From Chlorokybus atmophyticus (taxonomy: Eukaryota > Streptophyta > Chlorokybophyceae > Chlorokybales > Chlorokybaceae), in contig RHPI01001037.1 in assembly GCA_009103225.1 (NCBI GenBank), positions 210,157-274,156 of the forward strand: DNA of 64,000 nucleotides, written 5' to 3'. A model generated the notes under the pieces. It did not search any database, had not been told where the DNA came from, and saw nothing but the letters and a program-made list of their open reading frames with translations. Positions 1 to 12,113 of the stretch are shown here, one piece after another (position 1 is the first letter of the stretch; every line of letters starts with the position of its first letter). The translations under genes were made by a program, and so were the position numbers.

Positions 1-2047
1 TATCAGCCCGATCATTGCCGCGCTGTCCAGCGGTGTTGATAGGTCGCAACAGATCCAGCTTTGCATGATCCACCATATGCTGTCTACCCACCGGGTCGAG
101 AACAACAATCTCGTCAAAAGTTTGCGACCAGACGATATCACCATCGTGTGCCGAGAATGGCTGCGCATGGAACACCATCTGCATGGACGAGCGCTCCGTC
201 CCGATCACCGTGAGCACGATGATGGCGTCTTCATCAATGAGCTCCTGTTCGCTCTTCCCGTAGAGCGGGCTGCTTTGGTCAATAGCGTGGCGGATCATTG
301 CTCCCACGCGTAGGTAAGGTATCTCACTCAACACAAGGGACAGCTCCGCAGGCTCAGAGAGTGGTAGATCCATCCGCGCGTTGTTTTTGTCCTCAGCAAG
401 TTGGTAGTATAATAGGCTGAACTTAACGTCCAGCAACTCCACCCCTACTGGACCTGTAAGCACGAGCCGCGTCACCAGCGACCTGCACAGAAGTCCACCA
501 TCATCACGGATGCATGTTGTGCACATATGAGCATGTGAAGATGTCTGTGCAGTGAGCATGCAAGTACCAGGTTTCCTCCTCTCCATCCGGGACATCAGTA
601 TCCTTGAATACGACGGCTCTTGTGGCGCACTTGATGGGTAGGCTAGGCTGGGCCAGCCGCAAAAACACTGCCAAGCAGATGCGCATCAAAGTGTGCCCCG
701 GAAGTTTGCAATGACCAGTCATCACATATTGCCACGTATTTAACAGACAGTACCACTGCAGCGATGCGTGTAAGTGTCTTACCAGCGCCAGAAAGCAGGC
801 AGAAGCACAGCTGCGCCACCAATGTGACCATGCTGGACATGAAGGTCACGAACCCTGTGGGTGGCAAGCGCGGGTTTCCACCAAACGAGGTGGCCAGGCA
901 TACAGCATGCACAAAGCTGTGATACAGCAAGTTGTCCCCCTGCAAGATAACAACATAAGCACAAGTCACACACGTGCCTTTGACCATGACACAAGTCTTG
1001 CCAAACAGGTTCCATGATGCAGCTTGAAAGCTCAGAGGGGGGATTGACTAACTTCTCTCCTTGAAAGCGCAGAAGGAGAAGTCAGTCAATCTCCTCAATC
1101 TCCTCTGAGCTTTCAAGCCTGCACCTGAAGGCATGGCCTGGACTGCGGTATCAAGCTTGGAACTAGCATTGTAAAGTCTGAGGCGAAGCATTCCTCAACA
1201 TCGTTGTGCATCTCGGTGGGCAGGGGCTCGAGCTCGACGACCCCGAGCCAGATGATTGGGCTGAACACCGCTCCAAGCACCACTGGCACTAGGAAGAAGC
1301 TGGCGATGAAGAGCGAAAACGGGAGGCGAAGAGACCACTGCATTGGCAAACAAACATATGGCTGCGTGAGCATGTCACAGTTGCCATCAAGCTGCAGGTT
1401 GTACATGTGTTGATGCACAGGGGTTGCACATAATGCAGTGCGTGCGTGCGTGCGTGCGTGTTGTGGTGGTAGGGATGGAGGTGGGGGCGGGGGTCAGCGC
1501 TCCTGATGCCATTAACTTGGGTGTGTGGGTGAGATTGTGCACGAAACATGTAACACATGGTTGCCAGCTACGCTACTGCAAGAGCATCAACCAGCAACGT
1601 GACAGGTTCAATCTGGTAGACGGTTTTGCTGTTTGCTTGAAATGTAGGCCGCGTACGCACAGCTGCATGCACATCAGCTTGTTCACTACACAACACCTCC
1701 CTAACAAGGTCTGCTGCTGCAGACAATTTCTTCTATGCCACCTTACGAGCATTGTTGTATACGGTCGCACAGCATAACGACATGAAATGACTGTTGCAAG
1801 GCTTAGTCAGTAAGGAGTAAGAAATCGCACGCGTGCAAGCACAGGAAGCCTTGCTCGTCAGTTTAGTGTGCACACACGCCAGTACACTTGTGAGGTTACG
1901 CTGCGCATGTGCTGACGTATGCATATAAGAGTCTGTATCCAGAACAACCAGCCTGCTGTGCACCTGAAAGGCGTCGGAGAGGCGCAACCCCAGGCCTTGC
2001 CGCTTGGATATGATGCTGGAAACGCCCCGCTTGCCCCTCAGCTGCAT
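1..2047 (-). CDS. Kir/KirBac-like inward-rectifier potassium channel, C-terminus cut by the window edge
   Basis: Spliced minus-strand gene. The exon around 1120-1343 encodes a hydrophobic M1-like helix (WSLRLPFSLFIASFFLVPVV). The exon 783-939 encodes a pore loop plus M2 (HAVCLATSFGGN, then VTLVAQLCFCLLSGA). The exon starting near 668 gives VFLRLAQPSLPIKCATRAVV, matching the KirBac/Kir segment that leaves M2 and enters the cytoplasmic beta domain. The exon 1 to about 480 continues the immunoglobulin-like C-terminal domain (LLDVKFSLLYYQL, SPLYGKSEQELIDEDAIIV, DIVWSQTFDEIVVLDP). Family members are tetrameric K+ channels of the plasma or organelle membrane. The selectivity filter reads T-S-F-G-G, not T-I-G-Y-G, so ion selectivity is uncertain. 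The 5' end is the weak part. An ATG at 2047 opens a basic exon (MQLRGKRGVSSII) and another candidate exon lies near 1573-1640, but the splice phase was not resolved. The gene is divergent from the fucosyltransferase-like gene. Confidence 0.7.
1021..1120. repeat. Long imperfect inverted repeat in a Kir-gene intron
   Basis: The left arm starting at 1023 (CTTGAAAGCTCAGAGG...) is mirrored by the right arm ending at 1117 (...CCTCTGAGCTTTCAAG). Pairing continues inward through a GATTGACT/AGTCAATC block and AACTTCTC/GAGAAGT, with one roughly 10-nt bulge. The structure sits between the M1 and pore exons. It could be a small foldback element or an intronic structured RNA. Confidence 0.6.
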
Positions 2048-2377
2048 GGCCGGGCATCAACACAGAGGTGGAAGGGAAGTTCTAGCAAGAGCTCAGCCTA
2101 CTCAACCTACAAGCCTCATCAGACTCGTCTGCACACGAGCTAGCTACAACACGAATGGTTTAATCATGCTGGGGAGCAGGCAACACCCCCCCACTTTACA
2201 GCGTCAATGCACCAGCAAGTTTACCTGCTTTAGAACAGTACAATCAATAGCCTACTTGCTTGCTCGCTTGTTTACTCAAGCAGCGCAATCCCTGCGTCAG
2301 GCTAGGCTAGTCTACTGCCCGACCAGGCCGCGCCGGCCGTCTATTTTAGCCTCGCCTTGAACTGGTCTGGGCTGTAG

Positions 2378-4782
2378 ATGCTACCAGCCAGTGTAGGTGA
2401 AGGCAGCAATGCGATGCGCGGGGGGCGGCGGCGTGGGGCGGTTGGCTTGCTGGTGATCGTCGTGCTGCTCGGGCTGGTTCTCGTGCAGCAGCTGTCCGTG
2501 CTGTCCAGACTGCCGATTGGGGCAAGAGCAGGAGCAGGAGCAGGAGCAGGAGTGAAGGTTGGGACGAGCTTCAGCGACGCCGGCAGCGCTGCCGTGAAGG
2601 AGGCCAAGCCTGGTGCTGAGGGTGGCAAGCTCACAGCAACACAAAGCTCCTGTGCGAACACCTCCGCCCTCCTGCCTCCGGCTGCTCTGTCATGGACGGT
2701 GGAGGCGGAGAGGATTGTCGTGCAGGCGTTTACGAAGCTGCAGTCACCTCCCGACTGCAAAAGCGCACGAGCAGTGAGTGCTGAAAGCAGCAGTCCGTGT
2801 ACAATGGTTACAAAACCATGCACTTGTAAGACACTGAGCATTACATGCTTGTGGTGCATGGCGCCATGCTTGCCGCACAATTTGGCGTAAGCGCTCTGGG
2901 TGGCTGCAATGATTGCATGTCTAAGCCGGTGTATGCTCCGTACATGCTCAACGCACTGGATTCGCAGCTCCCACAAGTGGCTTGTGACCTTTGCTTTGTT
3001 CAGCAAATCAAACTCACCATGGTCAAATGCATGTGCTTGTTCCAGTCCTTCAAGGTCTACTTTGCATCAACAAAAGGGCCGATTGCTACCTGTGACAATG
3101 ACATGAATGTTGTGAGCAGGTGTTTCATGTGCCCCGCGAGTTTGGGTTCTACGCGACTATGCACTCATTCCAGCTGTCCTGGGTCATGGCCCTCCATCTC
3201 AATCGCACACTGCTGCCGCTGCCCAACCCCTGGGAGGTGAGCAAAGCAGCAGTGTAATTTTGTGTTCTATCATACAACCATTTCACGCAGTATTGTGAAG
3301 CAGATTGTGTATGCTAGCTAACCATGTTGTTGCATGAGACCAACAGATGGTTTTGTTGCGCAGGGTTCTGTCAAAGAAATAGAGAAAGGCATAGCTGGTT
3401 ACAACCTGTTTCGCAAAGTCGTTCTTCCAGCGCGCTGCGAAAGTGTGTTCAAGACGGTCAGGATTCATGGGAAGGAAGCTGATGCAATGGTAAGTTCATT
3501 TGTGAGCATTGTCAAGGCTGCCACGTTTCCTGCTGCATGCCCAGGTGCTGATGCAATGCCGACATGTTGTTAGCTGACAGGTGCTGCAAACGCCAATACA
3601 TTGTGGTAACATTGTGTCACCATCCCACGCTATCCACAACAGCTCGGCCCTGAGGGTGCACTTCTGCGGCGGGCGTCCAGGCCAGCTGGCCTTGCGGGCT
3701 GCGAGCGGCTTCCCCCCATGGCTGTGGCAGGTATCAACTGCTTGGCAACCACTGGAGTGAGGTTGTTTGCTGCCTGTGTTAAGTTCTGCTACATGAATGA
3801 ACCCTGTGCGACTGGTTGTTCATCACTGCAACGCGTGTGCAGAAACTGTTGGCAACTCCAGGAGCGCTGTCCATTGGGCCTCAGTTTACTGCAGCACATG
3901 CGCAGTTCATGCTGCATTCTATTCTCTCCAAGCATATGCTGGACACGGTGGCTACCTTTCTGCAAGACACTACTGCGTCGCAGTCTCCCGTTTTTCCAGA
4001 TGTGGTCGACCGGCCAGTAGTGGGAGTTCATGTGCGAAGGTATGGGTTTCAACACTATGAATCTGTATCTGTTGTGTGCAGTACAAAGTCCTCGTAGCTT
4101 TGCCGCTTTGCGCAGGACTCGGCGGTCATTCTGAAAGGTGTCACGCACAACCCACCACCATATGTTGCAGGGGTGACAAGTTGAATGAAGATGCGTACTT
4201 TCAAAAGCACAAGGCATACCGACCATTGTCCGACTACTGGCAGAGAGCTGCTGTGCTTGGCGGTTGGCAATCAGGCTGCTGCCTGCAAACTATGCTTGTC
4301 ATGTCCGATGAACCATCATTATTTCAGGTATGGGATATGTATACTGCCGCAGCTGATTGGCGAGCATGCCCTGGCAATGCTGAATACGCTTGAACAAGAT
4401 TGGTTGACGATAGCATGCGGGGTACATCAACACACATCGTGTTGTTGCGCAGGACAAGCACTCAGTGGATGACAGCTTGAAAGAAGCTCTGCAGAACGCC
4501 CAAATTAGTTCCAAGTGCCATCAAGTTGTGCCAGCAGTCCACTATGATGAAGGTGCCATTGGGGCAAGTGTGTTGTCGCAGCGGACATCGCAGACTCAGA
4601 TTGCTCGGTTGGTAGCTTCCAGTAGGGAACTGTGTCACAAGGCCGATCAGCTTGTGGTCACAGCTTCCTCCAACGTGGGTCGATTTCTGATGGAATACCT
4701 TGGTGCCAGCAGGCGTGTTGCCCAAGTTGAGCTGCAAGGACCATTAGGGGACTTTACTGACCTCATCTGGCATATAAAATAG
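2378..4782 (+). CDS. FUT8-like alpha-1,6-fucosyltransferase (type II membrane glycosyltransferase)
   Basis: The start ATG gives a short basic tail and one hydrophobic helix (GAVGLLVIVVLLGLVLVQQL), the usual Golgi type II signal anchor, then an Ala/Gly-rich stem. Exons can be traced at 2378-2775, about 3142-3236, 3363-3489, 3644-3730, 3841-4039, about 4171-4328 and 4453-4782. Signature segments are SPPDCKSAR (compare NPADCSKAR of FUT8), FGFYATMHSFQLSW, the GDP-fucose-binding VHVRR|GDK split by an intron, VMSDEPSLFQ, and the C-terminal QLVVTASSNVGRFLMEYLG and GPLGDFTDLIWHIK. FUT8 enzymes move fucose from GDP-fucose to the innermost GlcNAc of N-glycans. The exact acceptor here is inferred, since algal homologues could use other glycans. 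One or two exons between 2776 and 3141 remain uncertain (one candidate around 2840-2887). A TGTACA occurs just after the stop. Confidence 0.72.
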
Positions 4783-5054
4783 GCTGTACAGGGTTGACAT
4801 CAGCTATGCAATGCCATGACAACCTAGACAGGTTGCAGCACCAACCCCACCATTTGCTGGGCAGAATCAATGTCGCGCTTGATTGTATTGATATTTGCAT
4901 CTTGGCATGGATGCCACAGGTGGCAGAACTGACGTCTACACGTTACACCTATGACTGTCAACATACACAGACAGAAGCCGAGCTGTCAACACAGCACATC
5001 CAGCTTCAGTCCGCCTTGCCAACTGTCAACCTGCCACGGCTGCCACAGCTGTGC

Positions 5055-7349
5055 TCAACCACCAGTGCGGGTGCGGGCTTCCTTTTCAGCTTTCAGCTTT
5101 GTAGGTGCCCTCGTCACCAGATCGTACACCTGCGAACAGGTGTCTCAATCTTACATCCGGCTGTCGGACATGTTGCGCACCAGCGCATCCGTGTTGCTTC
5201 AAGCAAAACTGACCTTGCGTACTCCAGTAGTCAGGCCTGTGCCAGGCAGCGCGCGGCTGTCAACCCAGCGAACAGGGTATGCTGACTTCGTGGTCTGTGC
5301 TTGCAGCTCTGACACTGCCAGACATCAAGCATTGAGATGACATTCCACAAAGATGCTGCATTAAGGCGTGATGCACGACAACTCATACCACCACTTACAT
5401 GAGCCTTCAATGACTAGCTGTTCAACATGGAGGTCATGTCGCACGTGTGAGAAGATATGTCTTAGTTGGCCTACTCGAGATCGCCGCAGGACTTTGCAGG
5501 TGGTGATGCTGATGCCCAGCCCCTTGAGCAGATGCTTATTCATTGCAGCACGTAAGCTGGCTTCAGAAGTAGAAGCACCTGAGGCCAAAACAACGGCGGG
5601 AAACTCCCAGAGACCAGCAAGCAGGCCTGACTCTGGTCGCTGAACCAATAAGTAGAAGCAGGCGTCGGCAGCCTGGAGTTGCACCACACACACAGCAACT
5701 TGTTCTTTGCGCTGTGGCCTGCGCACAACTGCTGATGCATCAGACCCCTCAGCCAAGCTCTCATGCACATGTCTCCCTCAACCACGTAGCGGCTGCCAAG
5801 TTTATTTACGCACGCTTCTTGCAGAGGCAAACACTTTGGCAGATGCATACCTTTGCTTGGGTAGTCTGTCACTGGGCGTCCGTTGTCATCTTGACCGGCA
5901 TAAGCGTGGCACTGCGTAGACACTGGACACTGGCTACACTTGGGGTTCCCCGGCGTGCATATCAGTGCACCCAGTTCCATCATTGCTTGGTTCCAATCAC
6001 CAGGACGTTGTCGATCAACTAGTTGTGCCGCAAGCCGCCTGCCAGGGGCGATTTGCTGAGATCACTGAGAGCGTAACCTTTAAACATGAAAGCTATGCAC
6101 CACGCTAGAGGTTTAACAAATTCAGCACCAAAGGTCACAACTGCATGAGCAAACGGCAGAGCATGTCTTGAGGTTGTGACAAAAGGGGGGGCATTTTACC
6201 AGTGCGTGGCAACTGTCTGTGCTGCTTTTGGATCAGCTGATATCGCCCGCAACCGGGATAATACGCGAATGACATTGCCATCCACCACTGGTGTATCGAC
6301 ACTGAATGCAACAGAAGCAATGGCACCAGCTGTGTATGGACCGATTCCTGTGCAGTAAACATTAGGACAATGGGGGACTGATGTCGCATTTGCAAGGCAA
6401 GTCAGTGCCGGCTCTTAAAAGACGTGCAACCTGGTATCTTGCGCAGTTGCTCCACAGTGCAGGGCAGCTGACCGTTGTGATGCTTGACCAAATAATCCGC
6501 ACCCTATCCAAGTGTCGGATCATCGGCACAAGACGCTTCGTAGACACTGCATGCCAAAGCCATCACATCGCGACATACACCCTAGATGAACACTCACCTC
6601 CCAGAGGAACTTTGCGCGGCGATAATAGCCCAACCCTGCCCACAGCTCATTCACCTCCTGCAAATATATACACACGGTTGGTACTGGTGGTGCTCAACTG
6701 TGTCATTGAGATGCACAGCCAGGATATGTGTGCAAGTCATTCCTGCAACCTGGCAAGGGCCATATGAAATGGCAACAGATTATGTAGTATGAGATGGTGC
6801 TTGTCGTGTTGTAATGCTGATGGCAGCTGGCAATGTAAAGCAGGAGAAATGAAACTTGGAAGCACCAATACTGCTGTGGCTTACCTCTAGAGTTGCTTTA
6901 GCTAAGGCTGCAACTGTGGGCCACCGCTTCAACCACCGTTCAAAGTATGGGATGACAGTCACTATCTGTGTTTGCTGCGACATCACCTCGCTGACCCACA
7001 CCGCATACGCAAAGTGCTGTGGATCATCAGGTGGCGGTGCTGTGGGTTCAACCAGAGACTTGGCATTATAACGCCAGGGGAGCACGCGGTGATTGCTGTC
7101 ATACCACTCCAACAGCTGAAGCCTCAAAAGAGAGCATTCGCTGGGACTGAAATTAGAGACAAAGCTTGCTGATCTCAAGTCTTCAACATCTGGGATGGAG
7201 CAGGCACTTGGTTTGGAAGGAGGCAGCTGCCGCGAGTGAGAAGCTGATGCCTTGGGTGTGTGTGACAAAGTCGGCTGCTTGATGCTCGCGGAGCGTGTTG
7301 CAAGCCGTGCAGATGTACGCACAGCAGTGCTGCCATTGGACTTCACCAT
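5055..7349 (-). CDS. mutY: Adenine DNA glycosylase MutY/MUTYH
   Basis: Removes adenine mispaired with 8-oxoguanine in base excision repair. The first exon (from ATG 7349) has a basic, Ser/Thr-rich N-terminus of about 65 residues that could be a nuclear or organellar targeting region. It is followed by [15 protein letters not shown] and [19 protein letters not shown]. Later exons give [34 protein letters not shown], then the helix-hairpin-helix [15 protein letters not shown] and catalytic [11 protein letters not shown]. The [4Fe-4S] cysteines appear in [17 protein letters not shown]. The exon 5400-5768 carries the NUDIX-like 8-oxoG recognition domain ([31 protein letters not shown]). A further exon near 5195-5260 gives [20 protein letters not shown], and the last exon ends at TGA 5055. 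All key domains are intact, so it should be active. It is tandem with CDC26 on the same strand. Confidence 0.93.
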
Positions 7350-7705
7350 GTCGGCGATGTTATGGGTTATTTGCCATTTATGGCTAACAGGAATCGTACT
7401 GCTTCACGCATGCTGCTTGTGTTCAGACGGCAGCCTGCAAGAGTGCGCAGTTGTTGGTGTGGTTATGCAGTATTCAGTATACACTGTGCACGTGCCAACT
7501 CTCGTTCACACAAGCATGCTACCGGGGGGCAAGAGGGAGAAGAAAGTGGGACACGCTAGCCGTTGAAGTTCCGTACACATGAATCATCCTCAATCAGGAG
7601 CAACCAAGCTGAAGGTGTCACGGTGCGCATTGCATGCATGCGCAATGCATGCAACGCACAATGCAGACACTTGCGGAGCTGAATTTCCTGAGGCATACCA
7701 CTGCG
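7350..7705. other. Intergenic, MutY to CDC26
   Basis: The stretch holds the MutY upstream region and the CDC26 3' flank. No additional gene or clear motif is seen. A TGTAC (minus-strand reading) lies about 130 bases past the CDC26 stop. Confidence 0.5.
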
Positions 7706-7906
7706 TCATTGCCTGTGGTATCCTATGCGAGACGCTGCAGACGGCTTGTGAGGCGGCGGAGGCGGAGGCGGCAATGCCGCGCTTTGCTGTTGCTGTTGCA
7801 GGATAGCCCCCTGAGCAGCCGCAGCCGCGGCCGCCGCTTTGACCTCCTCCAGCTCCCGCTTGTCCTCCGCCTTCAGCTCGATGCGGGTGGGCGGCCGGCG
7901 CAGCAT
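7706..7906 (-). CDS. CDC26: Anaphase-promoting complex subunit CDC26 (66 aa)
   Basis: A small single-exon gene starting MLRRPPTRIELKAEDKRELE. This matches the strongly conserved CDC26 N-terminus, which is inserted into the TPR groove of APC6/CDC16 and stabilises the APC/C ubiquitin ligase. The C-terminus has SRIGYHRQ, like the RIGY motif of other CDC26 proteins. Between them lies a low-complexity linker: eight alanines, a Gln run and seven prolines. At 66 residues it is somewhat shorter than the human protein (85). I chose the ATG at 7906 because the family starts exactly at MLRR. The reading frame is also open upstream, which can mislead gene callers into a longer product. The neighbour downstream on the same strand is MutY, with no functional link. 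Confidence 0.85.
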   Translation of the reverse strand: MLRRPPTRIELKAEDKRELEEVKAAAAAAAAQGAILQQQQQSAALPPPPPPPHKPSAASRIGYHRQ

Positions 7907-8149
7907 CCCGGGGGCCAGCAACGGCGGCAACCACGGCGGCAACCACGGCGACAACGCCAACAGCGATCAACCCAAAAACCCTGGTCCGGGGATTTGAATC
8001 AAGTGTTTGTTATTTGCATGTTTGGCGTTACTTCAAACCAAGACTGCCGTTGGGCCAGCCGTCAGCGCACAGCAGTGTAGTTAGCGGCGGGTGAAGAGGC
8101 GGCGCCCTGCCGCCCCACCGCCGTCTGTGAGCCCACACCATCCCCACTA

Positions 8150-9156
<1,007 letters not shown>

Positions 9157-10756
9157 CTACTTTTTGTAGGTGTTGTTCAGGTAGTCCACAATGTCACCAC
9201 TCTCGAGCATCTCCACGCCAGTATTGGGATCATACAAGTACGGCACCTGTAGCATCAGTCCCACATTAGCAACCAAGTTGGATAGTTTGGCAAATCGGTC
9301 ACTGCTGTGTGCCATTCGTGGCCATGCCCTAAACCAAACTGACCCAAAATACCAATGCAAATGCGTCTTGTCAGTGGCATAAGGCACCTGGAAAAAGCCA
9401 ATCTTCTCCTTCAACAACTTGCGCTTGTGGCTTCCACGGGGTGTCGTGCGCATGATGTGAGGCAGTTCCAGCTCGCTTAGGGTCTCGCGCACCAACTTGG
9501 TGAACGGGGAAATCTGGGAAGTGCATACCCAACATTGGTCATAACACTTCTACATTCAAAATGCCGATGCAACCACAGGCAATGGAGATGTGGCTGCGTC
9601 GCATGCCGAAGGTAGACAGCCATGTGCACTTGCCTCGTAGCCCCAAAGCTCCAGTGGCTTTGCGGCCGACTTTGCAGGGATGTAACGCGATCCATGGTTC
9701 ATGCGGAACAGTAGCCCGATACCAGCAGTCAGAGCGGTGAGCGCACCCAACTTAAGCTGTTGACAAGGATGCTGTTTAATGCAACCCCCCCTTCACTGAC
9801 GCAACAGACTGCCACTGTGGACATATCACAAATAGAACACAATGTGTCAACTGTGCCTACCGTGAAAGGCACAGATGCTCCGTTCCCATACTTCTCAAAC
9901 AGGTAGTTGATGATGTCATCCGACTCGTACATGGAAACACCAGTGTTGGGATCCACCTGCAGACAGCGATCAGGCTGCAGTAATAGTTGTACAGCATCTG
10001 GCGGTATTTGCATCCGACTCGACTCACAACTTCTGGCTGTAAAAATTCGTGGCTTCAGCATACCATGTAGGGATGTTGGGATTTGCCGCCAATCTCCTTC
10101 ACTTTCGGGCGGTAGGTCGGTCCACCAGCAGGAGTTGGATAGAATAAAACATCGAGGTTGAGAACATTCACTGCTTCCCTCACTTTGCGACAGAAGGGGC
10201 AGCTGTTGATATACAGTTAAGACAGCAGGAACGCTAAGAGACGCTCAGAGAGCTTTGTGTGCAGTTGAAGCCTTAGCCAAGTGCCACATTTGTTTATTGA
10301 AAGAGAACTGAGACACCAGTATGCGGACGGAACTCTCCTCACCCTTCAAACTCGTAGATTTCAATGGGTTTGGGCGGCAAGGCAGTCCCGCTCCCGACCT
10401 CCGACGCCACGAAGGCGCCGGTGGCGAGCCTAAGGATGGCGACGGGAATCGAAAGCGCGATATCCGCCAGCTTGTCCGTCCGTGGGATAAACAGTTTCTG
10501 CTTCAACGGCTGCTTCTGTAGCTTTCCACCTGATGTTCATGAGGCTCAGGACATGTCTGTTGCAGAGCTCATTCACTGCACATTTAACACAGCACGCACT
10601 GTTTTTGGCGTCGGCTCTCACGGTTCGTGCATGGCGAGCAGGCGCAGGCACCACGCTTGGGCGAGTGCTGGCTGGCTTTAAGACGAGTTTGCTTTCTTTA
10701 CCAGCTGCGCCACCCACATGCGGGCGTGACAGCAGAGCACTTGCCGTCATTGCCAT
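9157..10756 (-). CDS. Plastid-type double thioredoxin-fold (GST N-terminal-like) protein
   Basis: At least six exons. The first (from ATG 10756, MAMTASALLSRPHVGG) is Ser/Ala/Arg-rich with no acidic residues for about 40 positions, as in chloroplast transit peptides. Then comes LFIPRTDKLADIALSIPVA and PKPIEIYEFEG, followed by CPFCRKVREAVNVLNLDVLF with a CxxC redox or glutathione-type site, and GPTYRPKVKEIGGKSQHPYM. After this, VDPNTGVSMYESDDIINYLF is followed by a spacer (LGALTALTAGIGLLFRMNHG) and a second copy: SELELPHIMRTTPRGSHKR and YDPNTGVEMLESGDIVDYL. The duplicated P-N-T-G-x-x-M-x-E-S motif shows two tandem GST-N/thioredoxin folds. This layout is known for a plant and algal chloroplast family of poorly defined function. 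The second fold appears to lack the CPFC site. The stop is at 9157. Confidence 0.85.
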
Positions 10757-12113
10757 CCTACAGGCATGAAGGGTTCAGCGTGATCGTTAGACGTCACTGC
10801 CAGTATCAAGTACAGAACATGACTGCGGTTGCTCAACAGTAGCAGCGACACAGTCGGAAGCCAAGCATTGGTGCAAGTTGGCGCTGTGAACCTGGCATTG
10901 AACTGCAACCAGGTATACTATCCGCATAACGGACATGTGGTATGAGCTTCAGTTGAACAGTGTGTCACATGCAAACCAGAACATTGCCCTTATGGACACA
11001 ATCAGCAAGTCGGCAGAAGACCACCCAGTGCATAACCATGTTAAGTTGTTACTCTCTGTGGATAGTACGAGCTTGCATGTAATGGGAAGTGATTGCAATG
11101 CTGCACTTGCGTGCAGTCCGGCACAATTTGTCAGGCATTGCCGCAGTATATTCCGGACCTGCTCCTCAATGCCAGCTGCACGACACTGAAGGCTGCGACG
11201 GCAGGGGTCGTAGCTTCTAGTGCCGTGTAGTTGGCATTGAGGAGCACGACAAGAGTACACATTTGCATGCTTTGTGCATGTTCATGTGCTCACAGCAGTG
11301 CATGCGGCACGCACTGACGTAACGACCAATGCAAGCAATATTCAGCAAATGCAGACCGACAACGCCAGACAAAGCCAAGCGGCAAACGTGTGTATCAAAA
11401 CATGCTGCAAGACCTGCTTGACAGCTCCGCCGCCGCCGCTGCCGCCGCCCGTTAACAAAGCCAGCAACTACGACGCCTACCCGGCTGGCTGGCAGCTCCT
11501 GCATTGCCTGCAAGTTGGCCGTTGCATATACGTGCTGGTTTTTGCAACAGCTGGGCCGGCGGCGGGCACTTTACACAATGGTTGGCATGGGGGCGCAAGC
11601 TCCCTGTGGATAGCTTAAATAGACGCATTGATTGCTGGTGCATTGACACGTCCCCCAACCCTTGGCCAAAGCTGTCGCCGGGGCTTGCGGCACAGTGGTC
11701 GCAACAGCACCTCGTGGTGGCACTATCAAGTGTTGATGGGTGCAACCCGGTATGTGTTCCCGCTTTGTCGTAGCATCTTCTTGCACAAGCAAGCTCTGAC
11801 TTCCCGCGATCAAGGCAGCCTGCCGCTGATATGGCGTTGTCTCTGAAGCCGGTACGGGCTTTTGTGTGTGTGACAATGACTCGCAAGTGTCCTGGATTGC
11901 TGGCTTTGCCCTGGCTGCATGCATAAACGACGGCAGCCAAGCGTTCCGCCGCGTTTTGCACTGCCGGCGACATTTGGCATTATACTTTGTACGCAATACT
12001 GCCTCCCAGAGTTTGATCGTCATCGTGGATATAGGGGGTTGCCACTGTGCATGTCTTCATCACCAACCTTGGCAATCTGCATACACTTCCTGACATGCAT
12101 GCAAGTGGTGAGC
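10757..12113. other. Intergenic between the double-Trx gene and SEH1
   Basis: Holds two divergent upstream regions and the long hairpin at 11161-11245. Open frames on the minus strand around 11452-12023 have no family resemblance. A possible extra 5' SEH1 exon (ATG at 11830, MALSLKP then gtacgg) cannot be confirmed. Confidence 0.5.
11161..11245 (+). ncRNA. Candidate structured RNA: 39-bp-stem hairpin (miRNA-precursor-like)
   Basis: Two 39-nt arms (11161-11199 and 11207-11245) are separated by a 7-nt loop. Comparing the left arm with the reverse complement of the right arm gives seven differences, all transitions. Read as + strand RNA, five are G-U wobbles and only two are A-C mismatches, so 37 of 39 positions pair. 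The hairpin lies in an intergenic region about 870 bases upstream of SEH1. It could equally be a foldback transposon relic. Nothing shows it is expressed. Confidence 0.4.

Noticed and set aside
11452-12023. Two minus-strand frames of 150-170 codons
   Set aside because: Mutually overlapping in different frames, with no conserved motif; they lie in the SEH1 upstream region.
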